The notes beneath the pieces were generated by a model. It was not told where the DNA came from and did no database searches. It saw only the letters and a list, made by a program, of their open reading frames with translations. The position numbers were made by a program, and so were the translations under genes. Source: Christensenella sp. UBA4379 (lineage in GTDB: Bacteria; Bacillota; Clostridia; Christensenellales; Aristaeellaceae). From it: a DNA stretch of 35,773 bases. Location of the stretch: positions 1-35,773 of the forward strand of contig DGRV01000022.1 of NCBI GenBank assembly GCA_002391225.1, given 5' to 3'. How positions within the stretch are numbered: position 1 is the stretch's first letter; each line of letters begins with the position of its first letter. Positions 1 to 8,624 of this stretch are shown here, piece after piece.

Positions 1-2
1 TC

Positions 3-845
3 TATGAAGCGCGGGTGCCCGAGGGTCTGGCCCCGGTCAAGATGGCCCTGTACCTGCGCCGGGCCTTTCCCCTGCTCCCCGACCACGTCCTGAGGGACGC
101 CCTGAGCGCCCGGGACGTAAAGCAGGACGGGACGCGGGCCAGCGCGGACACTTTGACCGTCCCCGGCGCGGCCGTCCGGCTATATACGGCCTTTGCCGCG
201 AGCCTTCCGGCCGTCTATGAGGACGAGCACGTCCTGTTGATCAACAAGCCTGCCGGCCTTTCCAGCGACGAGGACGAATGGGGCGGGATGACCGTACTGT
301 CCGAGGCCAACCGGGAGAGGCCGGACAAGCGTCTGCGCCTGTGCCACCGGCTGGACAACCAGACCTCCGGCCTGATCATCCTGGCATCCGACGACGAAAG
401 CGAACAGTGCCTTTTGTCCGCCTTTGAAGAGCGGAAGCTGGACAAGCGCTACCAGTGCCTGGTCCGGGGCGTTATGCGGCCCCCGGAGGGCAAAGCCCAG
501 GCCTTCCTGGTCCGGGACAGCCGCCTGGGCCGGGTCCGGGTGGTCTCCCACCCCACCCCGGAGGGCAGGACCATCTGCACCGCCTGGGAAACCCTGGGCC
601 ATGAAAACGGCTGCACCCGCCTGTCGGTGGACCTTTTGACCGGCCGCACCCACCAGATCCGCGCCCACATGGCCTATCTGGCCCACCCCGTGCTGGGCGA
701 CGACGTCTACGGCGACCGGGCCTTCAACCGAAAGCTTCGCTCGGAGGGGAAGCTCAAGCTCTGCTCCTGGAAGCTGACGCTGAAAGCGGGCGGCGCTTTG
801 TCCTACCTCGACGGCCGGACCTTTTCCGTGCCGGTTCCTTTTTAA
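3..845 (+). CDS. RluA-family RNA pseudouridine synthase, 5' end outside the window
   Basis: Likely converts uridine to pseudouridine in rRNA or tRNA. The frame is open from base 3, and the coding sense (YEARVPEGL) continues upstream of the first possible GTG at 15, so the true start probably lies before the window. An S4-like RNA-binding segment comes first (residues about 10-55, ending in a VPGAAVRLY strand). The catalytic domain follows, with the active-site motif CHRLDNQTSGLIILA; its Asp is the family's catalytic residue. The later motif LTGRTHQIRAHM and the closing segment HPVLGDDVYGD are hallmarks of RluA/RluD enzymes. Which RNA position it modifies cannot be told from sequence, so no symbol is given. 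A HAD phosphatase starts 32 bases downstream and may share the transcript. Confidence 0.9.
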   Translation, partial: YEARVPEGLAPVKMALYLRRAFPLLPDHVLRDALSARDVKQDGTRASADTLTVPGAAVRLYTAFAASLPAVYEDEHVLLINKPAGLSSDEDEWGGMTVLSEANRERPDKRLRLCHRLDNQTSGLIILASDDESEQCLLSAFEERKLDKRYQCLVRGVMRPPEGKAQAFLVRDSRLGRVRVVSHPTPEGRTICTAWETLGHENGCTRLSVDLLTGRTHQIRAHMAYLAHPVLGDDVYGDRAFNRKLRSEGKLKLCSWKLTLKAGGALSYLDGRTFSVPVPF

Positions 846-877
846 CTCCAATACCAAGGATACGGAGCCAACATCAT

Positions 878-1693
878 ATGAATGACATTCGCCTGATCGT
901 CACCGACCTGGACGGGACGCTTTTGAACCCCGAGGGCAAAATTTCCGCGGAAACCAGGGAAGCCCTCCTTCTTGCCCGGGAGCGGGGCATCGTGACGGCG
1001 GCCTGCTCCGGCCGCTACTGCGAGAACGTCTCCCTGCTGTTTTTGGACAGCGGCATCCAGGGACCGGTCATCGGCTCCAACGGGGCGCAGATGATGGAAA
1101 GGCCCCTGGGCCCCATGATCCGCCGCCACTATATCGCGAAGGAATCGGCCGCCCAGATCAGAGACACCCTGGACGAAATGGGAACGGCCTATTTTATCTT
1201 TGCCGACGAGCGGGTCGTTTCCAGCAGGGAAGGGGCGCACCACCACAGCAAAATCAGCATGGGCGAAAAGATCCTCTCCCAGACCAGCGTCCGCTTCACC
1301 TACGGCCCGGACGCGGTGGAGGAAGCCATCCGCCGGGGCATCTACAAGTTTTACATCTGCAACAACGGGGAACTCGAGGAAACGAGGGAAATCCTCCAGC
1401 GCATCCCCGGCGCGGTCGTCACCCGTTCCACCCCGTGGAATCTGGAAATGATGGCCGAGGGCGTCGACAAGGGCCGGGGGCTTTTGGAGCTGTGCGAGTA
1501 TCTGAACATCCCGCCGTCTAAGGCCATGGCCTTTGGCGACCAGGAAAACGACCTGCCGATGCTGAGCAAGGCAGGCATGGGCGTCGCCATGGGCAACGCG
1601 GAGCCGGCGGTGCTGGAGCAAACCTCCTGGCATACCCTGTCCAATGCGGAAGACGGCGTGGCCGCCATGATCCGCCGGATGCTGGCGGAATAA
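878..1693 (+). CDS. Cof-type HAD-IIB phosphatase
   Basis: A 271-aa cytoplasmic phosphatase of the Cof/YbjI subfamily of HAD hydrolases. These typically act on sugar phosphates, nucleotides or flavin phosphates. Motif I is VTDLDGTLL near the N-terminus, carrying the nucleophilic and acid/base Asp. Motif II is the GSNGA region at about residue 65. Motif IV is MAFGDQENDLPML at about residue 220, which holds the magnesium-binding acidic residues. The cap domain lies between motifs II and III, as expected for class IIB. The ATG at 878 follows a GGAG about 14 bases upstream, so the ribosome-binding site is weak. The substrate is unknown. Its position just before the glycosidase cluster could indicate a sugar-phosphate role, but that is only context. 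Confidence 0.9.
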   Translation: MNDIRLIVTDLDGTLLNPEGKISAETREALLLARERGIVTAACSGRYCENVSLLFLDSGIQGPVIGSNGAQMMERPLGPMIRRHYIAKESAAQIRDTLDEMGTAYFIFADERVVSSREGAHHHSKISMGEKILSQTSVRFTYGPDAVEEAIRRGIYKFYICNNGELEETREILQRIPGAVVTRSTPWNLEMMAEGVDKGRGLLELCEYLNIPPSKAMAFGDQENDLPMLSKAGMGVAMGNAEPAVLEQTSWHTLSNAEDGVAAMIRRMLAE

Positions 1694-1748
1694 AAGCCTT
1701 GCCGGGCGGACCCATCCAACGACCTTTTTGATCAAAGGAGCGCTGAAG

Positions 1749-4700
1749 ATGAAAAAAACACTGATGGAAGGCTGGCAGTTCGTCCGCCTGCCGCTGGACA
1801 GCACGAAGGAACAGGCGGACCGGGCGGAAAAGCGCCCCGTCGATATGCCGCACGACTGGCTGATCTGGCAGACGGACCGCCTGTACGAGGACGGGGCCGG
1901 CTGGTATTACCGGACGCTCGAATTTTCCGGAGAGGAAACAAATAAACGAATCGTCCTCCATTTTGACGGCGTCTATATGGACGCGGACATCCTTTTAAAC
2001 GGCGAAACCGTCCTCACCCACCGTTACGGCTATACGGCCTTTTTCGCCGAGTTAAGCGGCCGGGTCCATGAGGGGCCAAACGAGCTGTGCGTCCACATTC
2101 GCCATCAGTCCCCCAATTCCCGGTGGTATTCGGGGGCCGGCATTTTCCGCCCCGTCACCCTGTCGGTGACGGAGCCCTTTGCCCTGCTGGAAGACGGGGT
2201 GCGCGTGGAGACCCTCCCAACGGACAATGGTTCCTGGGAGGTCCGCGGCACGGCGGAGGCCGCCGGGACGCCCGACGGGACCGTGTTTTGCGCCGAGCTC
2301 CTGGCCCCGGACGGAAAGCCGGCCGGGACGCTTTCACAGGAGGGAAAGCGCCTCAACGCCTTTTCCTTCCGGATCGCGGAGCCTTCCCTCTGGGACACGG
2401 GACATCCGTCCCTTTATACCCTGCGCCTGACCCTCCACGAGGACACGGTGGAAAAGAAGATCGGCCTGCGCGAAACCCGGTTCGACCCGGAAAAGGGCTT
2501 CTTCCTCAACGGCCGGCACATGAAGCTGCACGGCGTCTGCCTGCACCACGACCTGGGCCTGCTGGGCGCAGCCTTTCACCGGGACGCCGCCCTTCGCCAA
2601 CTGCGCGTCATGCGGGAGATGGGGGTCAACGCCGTCCGCACGGCCCATAACCCGCCGGCGGAGGAATTTTTAGACCTGTGCGACGAAACGGGCATGCTCG
2701 TGCTGGACGAGCTTTTGGACATGTGGGAGCTGCCCAAGACGACCTATGACAACGCCCGCTTTTTCCCGGACACCTGGCAGGAGGACGTCGCCTCCTTCGT
2801 CCGGCGGGACCGCTGCCACCCCTGCGTAATCCTCTGGTCCATCGGCAACGAGATCCAGGACCTGCACGTGTCCCCCCGCGGCCAGGAGTGGACCAGAAAG
2901 CTGATGGAGGAGGTCCGCCTGCACGACGCCGTCCACGCTCCGGTCACCTTCGGAAGCAACTACATGCCCTGGGAAGGGGCGCAGAAGTGCGCGGACATCA
3001 TCAAGCTTCCCGGGTACAATTACGCGGAAAGCTACTACGATAAGCACCACTCCCAGCACCCGGACTGGGTGATCTACGGCAGCGAGACCGGCTCCCTCCT
3101 GCAGAGCCGGGGCGTCTACCATTTCCCGATGGACGAGGCCATCCTCTCCGAGGAGGACCTGCAGTGCTCTGACCTGCTCAACAGCAACACCAGCTGGGGC
3201 GCCCAGGACCTGCCCAAGATGCTGACGGACGACCGGGTGAACCCCTATACCCTGGGCCAGTTCGTCTGGTCCGGCATCGACTATATCGGCGAGCCGACCC
3301 CCTACCATACCCGCTCGTGCTATTTCGGCCAGGCGGACACCGCCTGCTTCCCCAAGAACAGCTATTACCTCTACCAGGCCTACTGGACGGAGAAGCCCAT
3401 GATCCACATCGCCGCCGTCTGGGACTGGAACGAGGGCCAGCTGATCGACGTCCCCGTGATGACCAACGCGGCCTCCTGCGAGCTGTTCTTAAACGGGGTC
3501 TCCTTGGGCAAAAAGGCCGTCTCCCTGGACGAAAAGGAAAAGGCCCTGCCCGTCTGGCAGGTCCCTTACGCCCCGGGGACGCTCCGGGCCGTCGGCTATG
3601 ACGCCCAGGGAAAACTGCTCTGTGAGGAAGCAATTTCCTCCTTTACCGATTCTGTCCGCCTGAAGATCACCGCGGAAAACGCGGATGTTCCCACAGGGGG
3701 CATCGCCTTTTTAACCATCACCGCGCTGGATGAAGCGGGCCGCCCCGTGCAGAACGCCTGCGACCGGGTGCGCCTTACCGTGTCCGGCGGCAGCGTCCTG
3801 CTGGGCCTGGACAACGGGGACAGCGCCGATGAGGATGGCTACCGCACCGACTGCCGCCGCCTGTTCTCCGGGAAACTCCTGGCAATGGCCGCTGCACTGG
3901 AAGAAGGGACCCTGACCGTTCGGGCTCAAGCGGAGGGGCTTGCACCCGCCGAGATTACTCTCAGCGTTCAGCCCTCCGGCCGTCCCTGCCTGTGGACTAC
4001 CCAGTCTGCCGCTGTCCATTCCCCAGTAAAGCCCGGCCGGGACATCCGGAAGATCCACCTGATCGCGGAAAAAACGCCGGCCAAACTGACGCCCGAAGAG
4101 CCCTCCTGCTCCTTCCGCGTCTCCGTTTTGCCCATGGGGGCGGACCCCCAGCCGCTTTCCTTCCGGGCCGTCAACCGTCAGGGGGTCGAGGTGCCCTTCG
4201 CCGCCGTTCAGGTAAAGGGTGATATGGTAAAAGTCACCGCCCGGGGCGACGGGGATTTCTACCTCCGGGCCACGGCCGCCAACGGGGCGGACCACGCCCG
4301 GGTCCTCTCTCAGATGGAGATCAACGCCCGGGGCTTTGGCTCCGCCAACCTGGATCCCTATACCTTCCTTTCCGCTTCCCTGAGCGATATCCGCCGGGGC
4401 GCCATCACGGCGGGCAACGAAAAGGGCATTTCCTTTGCCCGGGACGGCTGGTCGATGGCCGGCTTTGCCAACGTGGACTTTGGCCCCGCCGGCTCCGATA
4501 CGATCACGCTGCCCATTTTCGCCCTGAACAGCGAATCCTACGACATCACCCTTTGGGACGGAATCCCGGACGAGGGCGGCAGGAAGCTGGCTGTTCTGAC
4601 CTATCAGAAGCCCTCCATCTGGAACGTCTACCAGGAAGAAACCTGGCAACTGCCGGAGGTGCTCCGGGGCGTGCATACGCTGTGCTTCTCCATGGAAGAA

Positions 4701-5144
4701 AAGGTCCATCTGAAAGGCTTCTCCTTTGAGCGCCAGTCCCGCGCCTTCCGGGGGGACAGCGCCCTGAATGCCGACCGGGTCTACGGCGATTCCTTCGAGC
4801 GCACCAAGGAAGCTGTCGCCCATATCGGCAACAACGTGACCCTGGGCTTTGAGCATATGGACTTTGGCGCAGGGGGACAAATGACCCTCTTCGTGGACGG
4901 CCTGACCCGCCACGAGCAGGACGCCCTGAGCATCCGCATCCGCAACGAGCAGGGCGAGGAGACCGTCGACACCCTGATGTTTAAGCGCAGTAAGGACCAC
5001 GGCCCCCAGCAGTTTTCCGTACAGGCCCCTTCAGGCGAATGCGAGGTTTCCTTCGTCTTCCTGCCGGGCGGCGATTTTGACTTCTATTCCTTCCGGTTTG
5101 AGCCGGAGCACACTGAAAATGAAGGAACGGAGGAGCAAGTCTGA
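1749..5144 (+). CDS. Glycoside hydrolase family 2 enzyme with C-terminal beta-sandwich modules
   Basis: A 1131-aa retaining glycosidase of the beta-galactosidase/beta-glucuronidase family. Start chosen: ATG 1749, which has AAAGGAG eight bases upstream; a TTG at 1728 is in frame but lacks such a site. Domain order: jelly-roll sugar-binding domain (about 1-170), immunoglobulin-like domain (about 170-260), TIM barrel with the GH2 signature HGVCLHHDLG and NAVRTAHNPP, acid/base Glu368 in WSIGNE, and nucleophile Glu446 in YGSETGS. A DUF4982-like domain (from about 545, VWDWNEGQLIDVPVMTNA) and a further Ig-like domain follow. Two CBM6-like beta-sandwich modules close the protein (about 850-1000 and 1010-1125). 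No signal peptide is seen, so it probably acts in the cytoplasm. Activity could be beta-galactosidase, beta-xylosidase or alpha-L-arabinopyranosidase; the xylan-type neighbours favour a hemicellulose side chain. Its stop overlaps the next start by one base. Confidence 0.88.
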   Translation: MKKTLMEGWQFVRLPLDSTKEQADRAEKRPVDMPHDWLIWQTDRLYEDGAGWYYRTLEFSGEETNKRIVLHFDGVYMDADILLNGETVLTHRYGYTAFFAELSGRVHEGPNELCVHIRHQSPNSRWYSGAGIFRPVTLSVTEPFALLEDGVRVETLPTDNGSWEVRGTAEAAGTPDGTVFCAELLAPDGKPAGTLSQEGKRLNAFSFRIAEPSLWDTGHPSLYTLRLTLHEDTVEKKIGLRETRFDPEKGFFLNGRHMKLHGVCLHHDLGLLGAAFHRDAALRQLRVMREMGVNAVRTAHNPPAEEFLDLCDETGMLVLDELLDMWELPKTTYDNARFFPDTWQEDVASFVRRDRCHPCVILWSIGNEIQDLHVSPRGQEWTRKLMEEVRLHDAVHAPVTFGSNYMPWEGAQKCADIIKLPGYNYAESYYDKHHSQHPDWVIYGSETGSLLQSRGVYHFPMDEAILSEEDLQCSDLLNSNTSWGAQDLPKMLTDDRVNPYTLGQFVWSGIDYIGEPTPYHTRSCYFGQADTACFPKNSYYLYQAYWTEKPMIHIAAVWDWNEGQLIDVPVMTNAASCELFLNGVSLGKKAVSLDEKEKALPVWQVPYAPGTLRAVGYDAQGKLLCEEAISSFTDSVRLKITAENADVPTGGIAFLTITALDEAGRPVQNACDRVRLTVSGGSVLLGLDNGDSADEDGYRTDCRRLFSGKLLAMAAALEEGTLTVRAQAEGLAPAEITLSVQPSGRPCLWTTQSAAVHSPVKPGRDIRKIHLIAEKTPAKLTPEEPSCSFRVSVLPMGADPQPLSFRAVNRQGVEVPFAAVQVKGDMVKVTARGDGDFYLRATAANGADHARVLSQMEINARGFGSANLDPYTFLSASLSDIRRGAITAGNEKGISFARDGWSMAGFANVDFGPAGSDTITLPIFALNSESYDITLWDGIPDEGGRKLAVLTYQKPSIWNVYQEETWQLPEVLRGVHTLCFSMEEKVHLKGFSFERQSRAFRGDSALNADRVYGDSFERTKEAVAHIGNNVTLGFEHMDFGAGGQMTLFVDGLTRHEQDALSIRIRNEQGEETVDTLMFKRSKDHGPQQFSVQAPSGECEVSFVFLPGGDFDFYSFRFEPEHTENEGTEEQV

Positions 5145-6667
5145 TGACCAGAATCAGTTCCGTCCGCATAAACGGCGGCGAGCGCGTCCCCTTTGCCAAC
5201 CACACGGCGTACTGCGTGGGCACCGGGCGGGTCAGCCTGGCCCTGCATGAGGAATACCAAAAGCAGCTCCGCCGCGTGCAGGAACTGTGCCACTTCCGCT
5301 ATATCCGCGGGCACGGCCTGTTCAGCGACCAGCTGGGCATCTATCAGGAGCGGAAAACGCCGGACGGACAGGTCCGGGTGGAATACTGCTTTACCTACCT
5401 GGACCGGGTGGTGGACGCCTGGCAGAACTGCGGCCTTCGCCCCTTCCTGGAGCTGGGCTTCATGCCCAAGGCCCTGGCCTCCGGCACGCAGACGATCTTC
5501 TACTGGAATGGCCACGTCACCCCGCCCAAGGACATGAAGGCCTGGACGGACCTGGTGCAGGCCACCCTCCGCCACCTGTGCGAGCGCTACGGCATAGAGG
5601 AGGTTTCCACCTGGCCCTGCGAAATCTGGAACGAGCCGAACCTGAAGGGCTTCTGGGAAAACGCGGACAAGGAAAAATACCTGGAGCTCTACCGGGCGAC
5701 GGCCCTGGCCGTCAAGGAAGCCGTGCCGCAGATGCGGGTCGGCGGCCCCGCCATCTGCGGCGGGGAGGGCTCCCAGGAATGGATCCGGGATTTCCTCACC
5801 TTCTGCCGGGACAACCGTCTGCCGGTCGATTTTGTCAGCCGTCACGCCTACATGGGCCAGACCCCGGAGCACCGGGGCCGGTATCTGTACCACAGGATGT
5901 GCCGGGTGGAAGACACGGTGGAGGAGATGCGCGTTTCCCGCAGCATCATCGACTCCTTCCCGGAGTACAAAGACCTGCCGATGTACATCACCGAATTCAA
6001 TACCTCCTATAACCCCTTCTGCCCCATCCACGACACAAACCTGAACGCGGCCTACTGCGCCGGCCTTCTGTCCCAGCTCGGCGACGTGGCGGACGGTTAC
6101 AGCTACTGGACCTTCGGCGACGTGTTCGAGGAGCAGGGCATCCCGCCCCGCCCCTTCCACGGCGGCTTTGGTATGGTGGCGGAGGGCGCGGTGGAAAAGC
6201 CCTCCGTCTGGGCCTTCTCCTACTTTTCCCGGCTCCGGGGCGAGACGGTGTACCGCGACGAGCGGGCCCTGCTGACCCGGACGGAAAATGGCGGCTTTGA
6301 GGGCATTTTCTGGAACATCTGCCAGGAGGAGGCGGAAAACGCCCTGATCAGCCTGGACCTGCCCGCGGACGGCCAACAATACGTCCTGCTCTCTGAAACC
6401 GTGGACGAAGCCCACGGCAACGTCCTCAAGGCCTGGCACGACCTGGGCGAGCCCGCCTCCCTGAGCGCTCAGGAGCAGGCCTTCCTCCAATCCGCCGCCG
6501 CTTCCCTGTGCCGGACAGAGACCGTCCAGGCGGAAAACGGGCGGCTGAAGTTGTCCGTCACCCTGTCCCCCAACGCGGTCTCCTACTGCCGTCTGGTCCC
6601 GGTGAAGGCCGAAACAGACGAGGGCTATGATTACGACTGGTACGAAACGAAAAAGGAGCGTAAGTAA
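5144..6667 (+). CDS. xynB: GH39 beta-xylosidase-like glycosidase
   Basis: A 507-aa retaining exo-glycosidase of family GH39 that probably releases xylose from xylo-oligosaccharides in the cytoplasm. The N-terminus matches the family pattern (HFRYIRGHGLFSDQLGIY). The acid/base is Glu164 in CEIWNEPNL and the nucleophile is Glu284 in YITEFNTSY; both motifs are characteristic of GH39. A C-terminal beta-domain follows from about residue 370. Length agrees with bacterial XynB proteins (about 500 aa). The ATG overlaps the stop codon of the GH2 gene (TGATG) and has GGAACGGAGGAG upstream, so translation is probably coupled. No signal peptide. Family assignment is strong; xylosidase rather than alpha-L-iduronidase specificity rests on the adjacent GH67 gene. 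Confidence 0.9.
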   Translation: MTRISSVRINGGERVPFANHTAYCVGTGRVSLALHEEYQKQLRRVQELCHFRYIRGHGLFSDQLGIYQERKTPDGQVRVEYCFTYLDRVVDAWQNCGLRPFLELGFMPKALASGTQTIFYWNGHVTPPKDMKAWTDLVQATLRHLCERYGIEEVSTWPCEIWNEPNLKGFWENADKEKYLELYRATALAVKEAVPQMRVGGPAICGGEGSQEWIRDFLTFCRDNRLPVDFVSRHAYMGQTPEHRGRYLYHRMCRVEDTVEEMRVSRSIIDSFPEYKDLPMYITEFNTSYNPFCPIHDTNLNAAYCAGLLSQLGDVADGYSYWTFGDVFEEQGIPPRPFHGGFGMVAEGAVEKPSVWAFSYFSRLRGETVYRDERALLTRTENGGFEGIFWNICQEEAENALISLDLPADGQQYVLLSETVDEAHGNVLKAWHDLGEPASLSAQEQAFLQSAAASLCRTETVQAENGRLKLSVTLSPNAVSYCRLVPVKAETDEGYDYDWYETKKERK

Positions 6668-6668
6668 G

Positions 6669-8504
6669 ATGGACGGATGGAAGAACCGACTGACCTGGCT
6701 CCGAATGCTGCCCCAGCTGCCGGACGCCTCCGCGCGCACGCCCCTGGAAACGGCTGAGGCGGAGCTGAACCAATACCTGAACGTCCACCCGGAAGAAACC
6801 TGCTCCCTTTCTCTGGACCCGAATGCAGGGGATTCTTATACGCTGACGGATAACAGGGTTTCCGGCGGCCCTTCCGGCATCCTGTACGGCGCCTACCGGT
6901 GGATCCTGTGCAAGACGCTGAAGGCCCCGCTGCCGGAGGGCGTTCAAACCCCCTCCGTCCCCTACCGCATGCTGAACGCCTGGGACAATATGAACGGCTC
7001 CATCGAGCGCGGATACGCCGGGCGGTCCCTGTGGTTTGAGGGAAACCAGTTTTCCTACGACCCGGACAGGATCCGCCAGCTGGGGCGGATGCTGGCCAGC
7101 GCCGGCATCAACGTGCTGTGCCTGAACAACGTCAACGTCCAGGAGCCCGCCCAGGGCCTGATCAGCGAGCTGCTGCCGCAGCTTTCGGCCTTTGCCGCCC
7201 TGCTCCGTCCCTTCGCCGTCCGCCTGATGGTCTCGGTGGACTTTGCCCAGCCCGTGCGGGAAGGCCTCGACACAGCCGACCCTCTGGACCCTAAAGTTCA
7301 GGCCTGGTGGAGCGCCCGGGCGGAAAAAATCTGGCAGGAAATCCCGGACCTGGCCGGCTTTCTGATCAAGGCGGACAGCGAACACCGCCCCGGCCCGCGC
7401 ACCTACGGGCGGAACCACGCCCAGGGCGCCAACATGCTGGCCCGGGCCGTCGCCCCCTTCGGCGGGGTCATCTGGTGGCGGGCCTTCGTCTACAACTGCC
7501 TGCAGGACTGGCGGGACCAGGAGACCGACCGTCCAAAGGCCGCCTATGACCTGTACATGCCCATGGACGGGCAGTTTGACGAAAACGTCATCCTTCAGAT
7601 CAAAAACGGGCCCTACGACTTCCAGGTGCGGGAGCCCCTGTCTCCCCTGTTCTACGGGATGAAGAAAACCCGCCTGGCCCTCGAGGTGCAGCTGGCGCAG
7701 GAATATACCGGCCATCAGATCGACCTGTACGCGATGCCGCCTCTGTTCCGCGAAATCTGGGACGAGCTGCCCCGGGACCATGTCTCCGCCGCCGTCGCCG
7801 TGACCAACCTGGGCCGGGACGACTGCTGGACGGGCCACCCCTTCGCCGCCCTGAACCTGTACGCCTTCGGCCGCTTCGCCTGGGATGGGGACACGTCCCC
7901 GGAAGAAGTCACGCGGGACTGGGTCCTCCTCAGTTACAGCCTGACAGAGGACCAGACGGAAACCCTGGTGCGGCTCCTCATGGGCAGCCGCGACGTTTAC
8001 GAACAGTATACCGCCACCCTGGGCCTGGACTGGATGGTGAAGCCCGGCGTCCATTACGGGCCGGACCCCTACGGCTACGAGTTCGACCTCTGGGGTACCT
8101 ACAACCGGGCGGACCGCTGCGCCGTCGGCGTGGACCGGACCAAAGCGGGTACCGGCTATACGGCCCAATACCCCGCCCCCCTCGCCGCATGCTACGACGC
8201 CCCGGCCTCCTGCCCCGAAAAGCTGCTGCTCTTCTTCCACCGCCTGTCTTATGACTATCAGATGAAAGACGGGCGGACGCTGATCCAGCGGATCTACGAC
8301 GACCGCTTCGAGGGCTGCGCCCGCGCCGAGGAGATGCGCGAGACGCTCCAGACCCTCTCCCTGCCGGAGCCGGACCGCGCGGAAGCCCTGGAAAGGGCGG
8401 ACCGCCAGGTCAAAAACGCCCGCGAGTGGCGCGACGTGATCAATACCTTCTTCCACCGCTTCAGCGGCGTCCCCGACGCCCACGGCCGCAAAATCTACGA
8501 CTGA
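6669..8504 (+). CDS. aguA: GH67 alpha-glucuronidase
   Basis: A 611-aa inverting enzyme that removes (4-O-methyl)glucuronic acid from the non-reducing-end xylose of aldouronic acids produced from glucuronoxylan. Start chosen: ATG 6669, preceded by AAAGGAG at 6652-6658; an in-frame ATG at 6627 lies inside the upstream gene. Recognisable GH67 segments: GGPSGILYGAYRWI (N-terminal domain), GFLIKADSEHRPGPRTYGRNHAQGANM (carrying the proposed catalytic acid), DGQFDENVILQIKNGPYDFQVREPLSPL (catalytic Asp and Glu region) and the C-terminal WRDVINTFFHRFSGVPD, which marks the normal end of the family. It is shorter than many GH67 members (about 680-730 aa). No signal peptide, as expected for cytoplasmic members fed by an oligosaccharide importer. 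Confidence 0.95.
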   Translation: MDGWKNRLTWLRMLPQLPDASARTPLETAEAELNQYLNVHPEETCSLSLDPNAGDSYTLTDNRVSGGPSGILYGAYRWILCKTLKAPLPEGVQTPSVPYRMLNAWDNMNGSIERGYAGRSLWFEGNQFSYDPDRIRQLGRMLASAGINVLCLNNVNVQEPAQGLISELLPQLSAFAALLRPFAVRLMVSVDFAQPVREGLDTADPLDPKVQAWWSARAEKIWQEIPDLAGFLIKADSEHRPGPRTYGRNHAQGANMLARAVAPFGGVIWWRAFVYNCLQDWRDQETDRPKAAYDLYMPMDGQFDENVILQIKNGPYDFQVREPLSPLFYGMKKTRLALEVQLAQEYTGHQIDLYAMPPLFREIWDELPRDHVSAAVAVTNLGRDDCWTGHPFAALNLYAFGRFAWDGDTSPEEVTRDWVLLSYSLTEDQTETLVRLLMGSRDVYEQYTATLGLDWMVKPGVHYGPDPYGYEFDLWGTYNRADRCAVGVDRTKAGTGYTAQYPAPLAACYDAPASCPEKLLLFFHRLSYDYQMKDGRTLIQRIYDDRFEGCARAEEMRETLQTLSLPEPDRAEALERADRQVKNAREWRDVINTFFHRFSGVPDAHGRKIYD

Positions 8505-8510
8505 CCACTT

Positions 8511-8606
8511 CCCAATCCTAACTCCTCACTCCTAACTCCTCACTTCTAACTCACTCTTCACTCTCCACTCTCCACTCTCCACTCTCCACTCTTCACTCTC
8601 CACTCT
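8511..8606. repeat. Heptanucleotide tandem array, ACTCYYM type
   Basis: About thirteen 7-bp units fill almost the whole gap between the GH67 stop codon and the next ribosome-binding site. The first units are ACTCCTA/ACTCCTC/ACTTCTA, then ACTCTTC and ACTCTCC, with one four-base phase slip (ACTC). Strand composition is extremely skewed: no G occurs in the array. The complementary strand reads as a GEWRVES-type peptide repeat if translated, which is spurious. The same 7-bp period recurs at about 30.5, 30.6, 32.7 and 35.6 kb. Confidence 0.9.
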
Positions 8607-8624
8607 CTCCCCTAAAGGAGTTTT

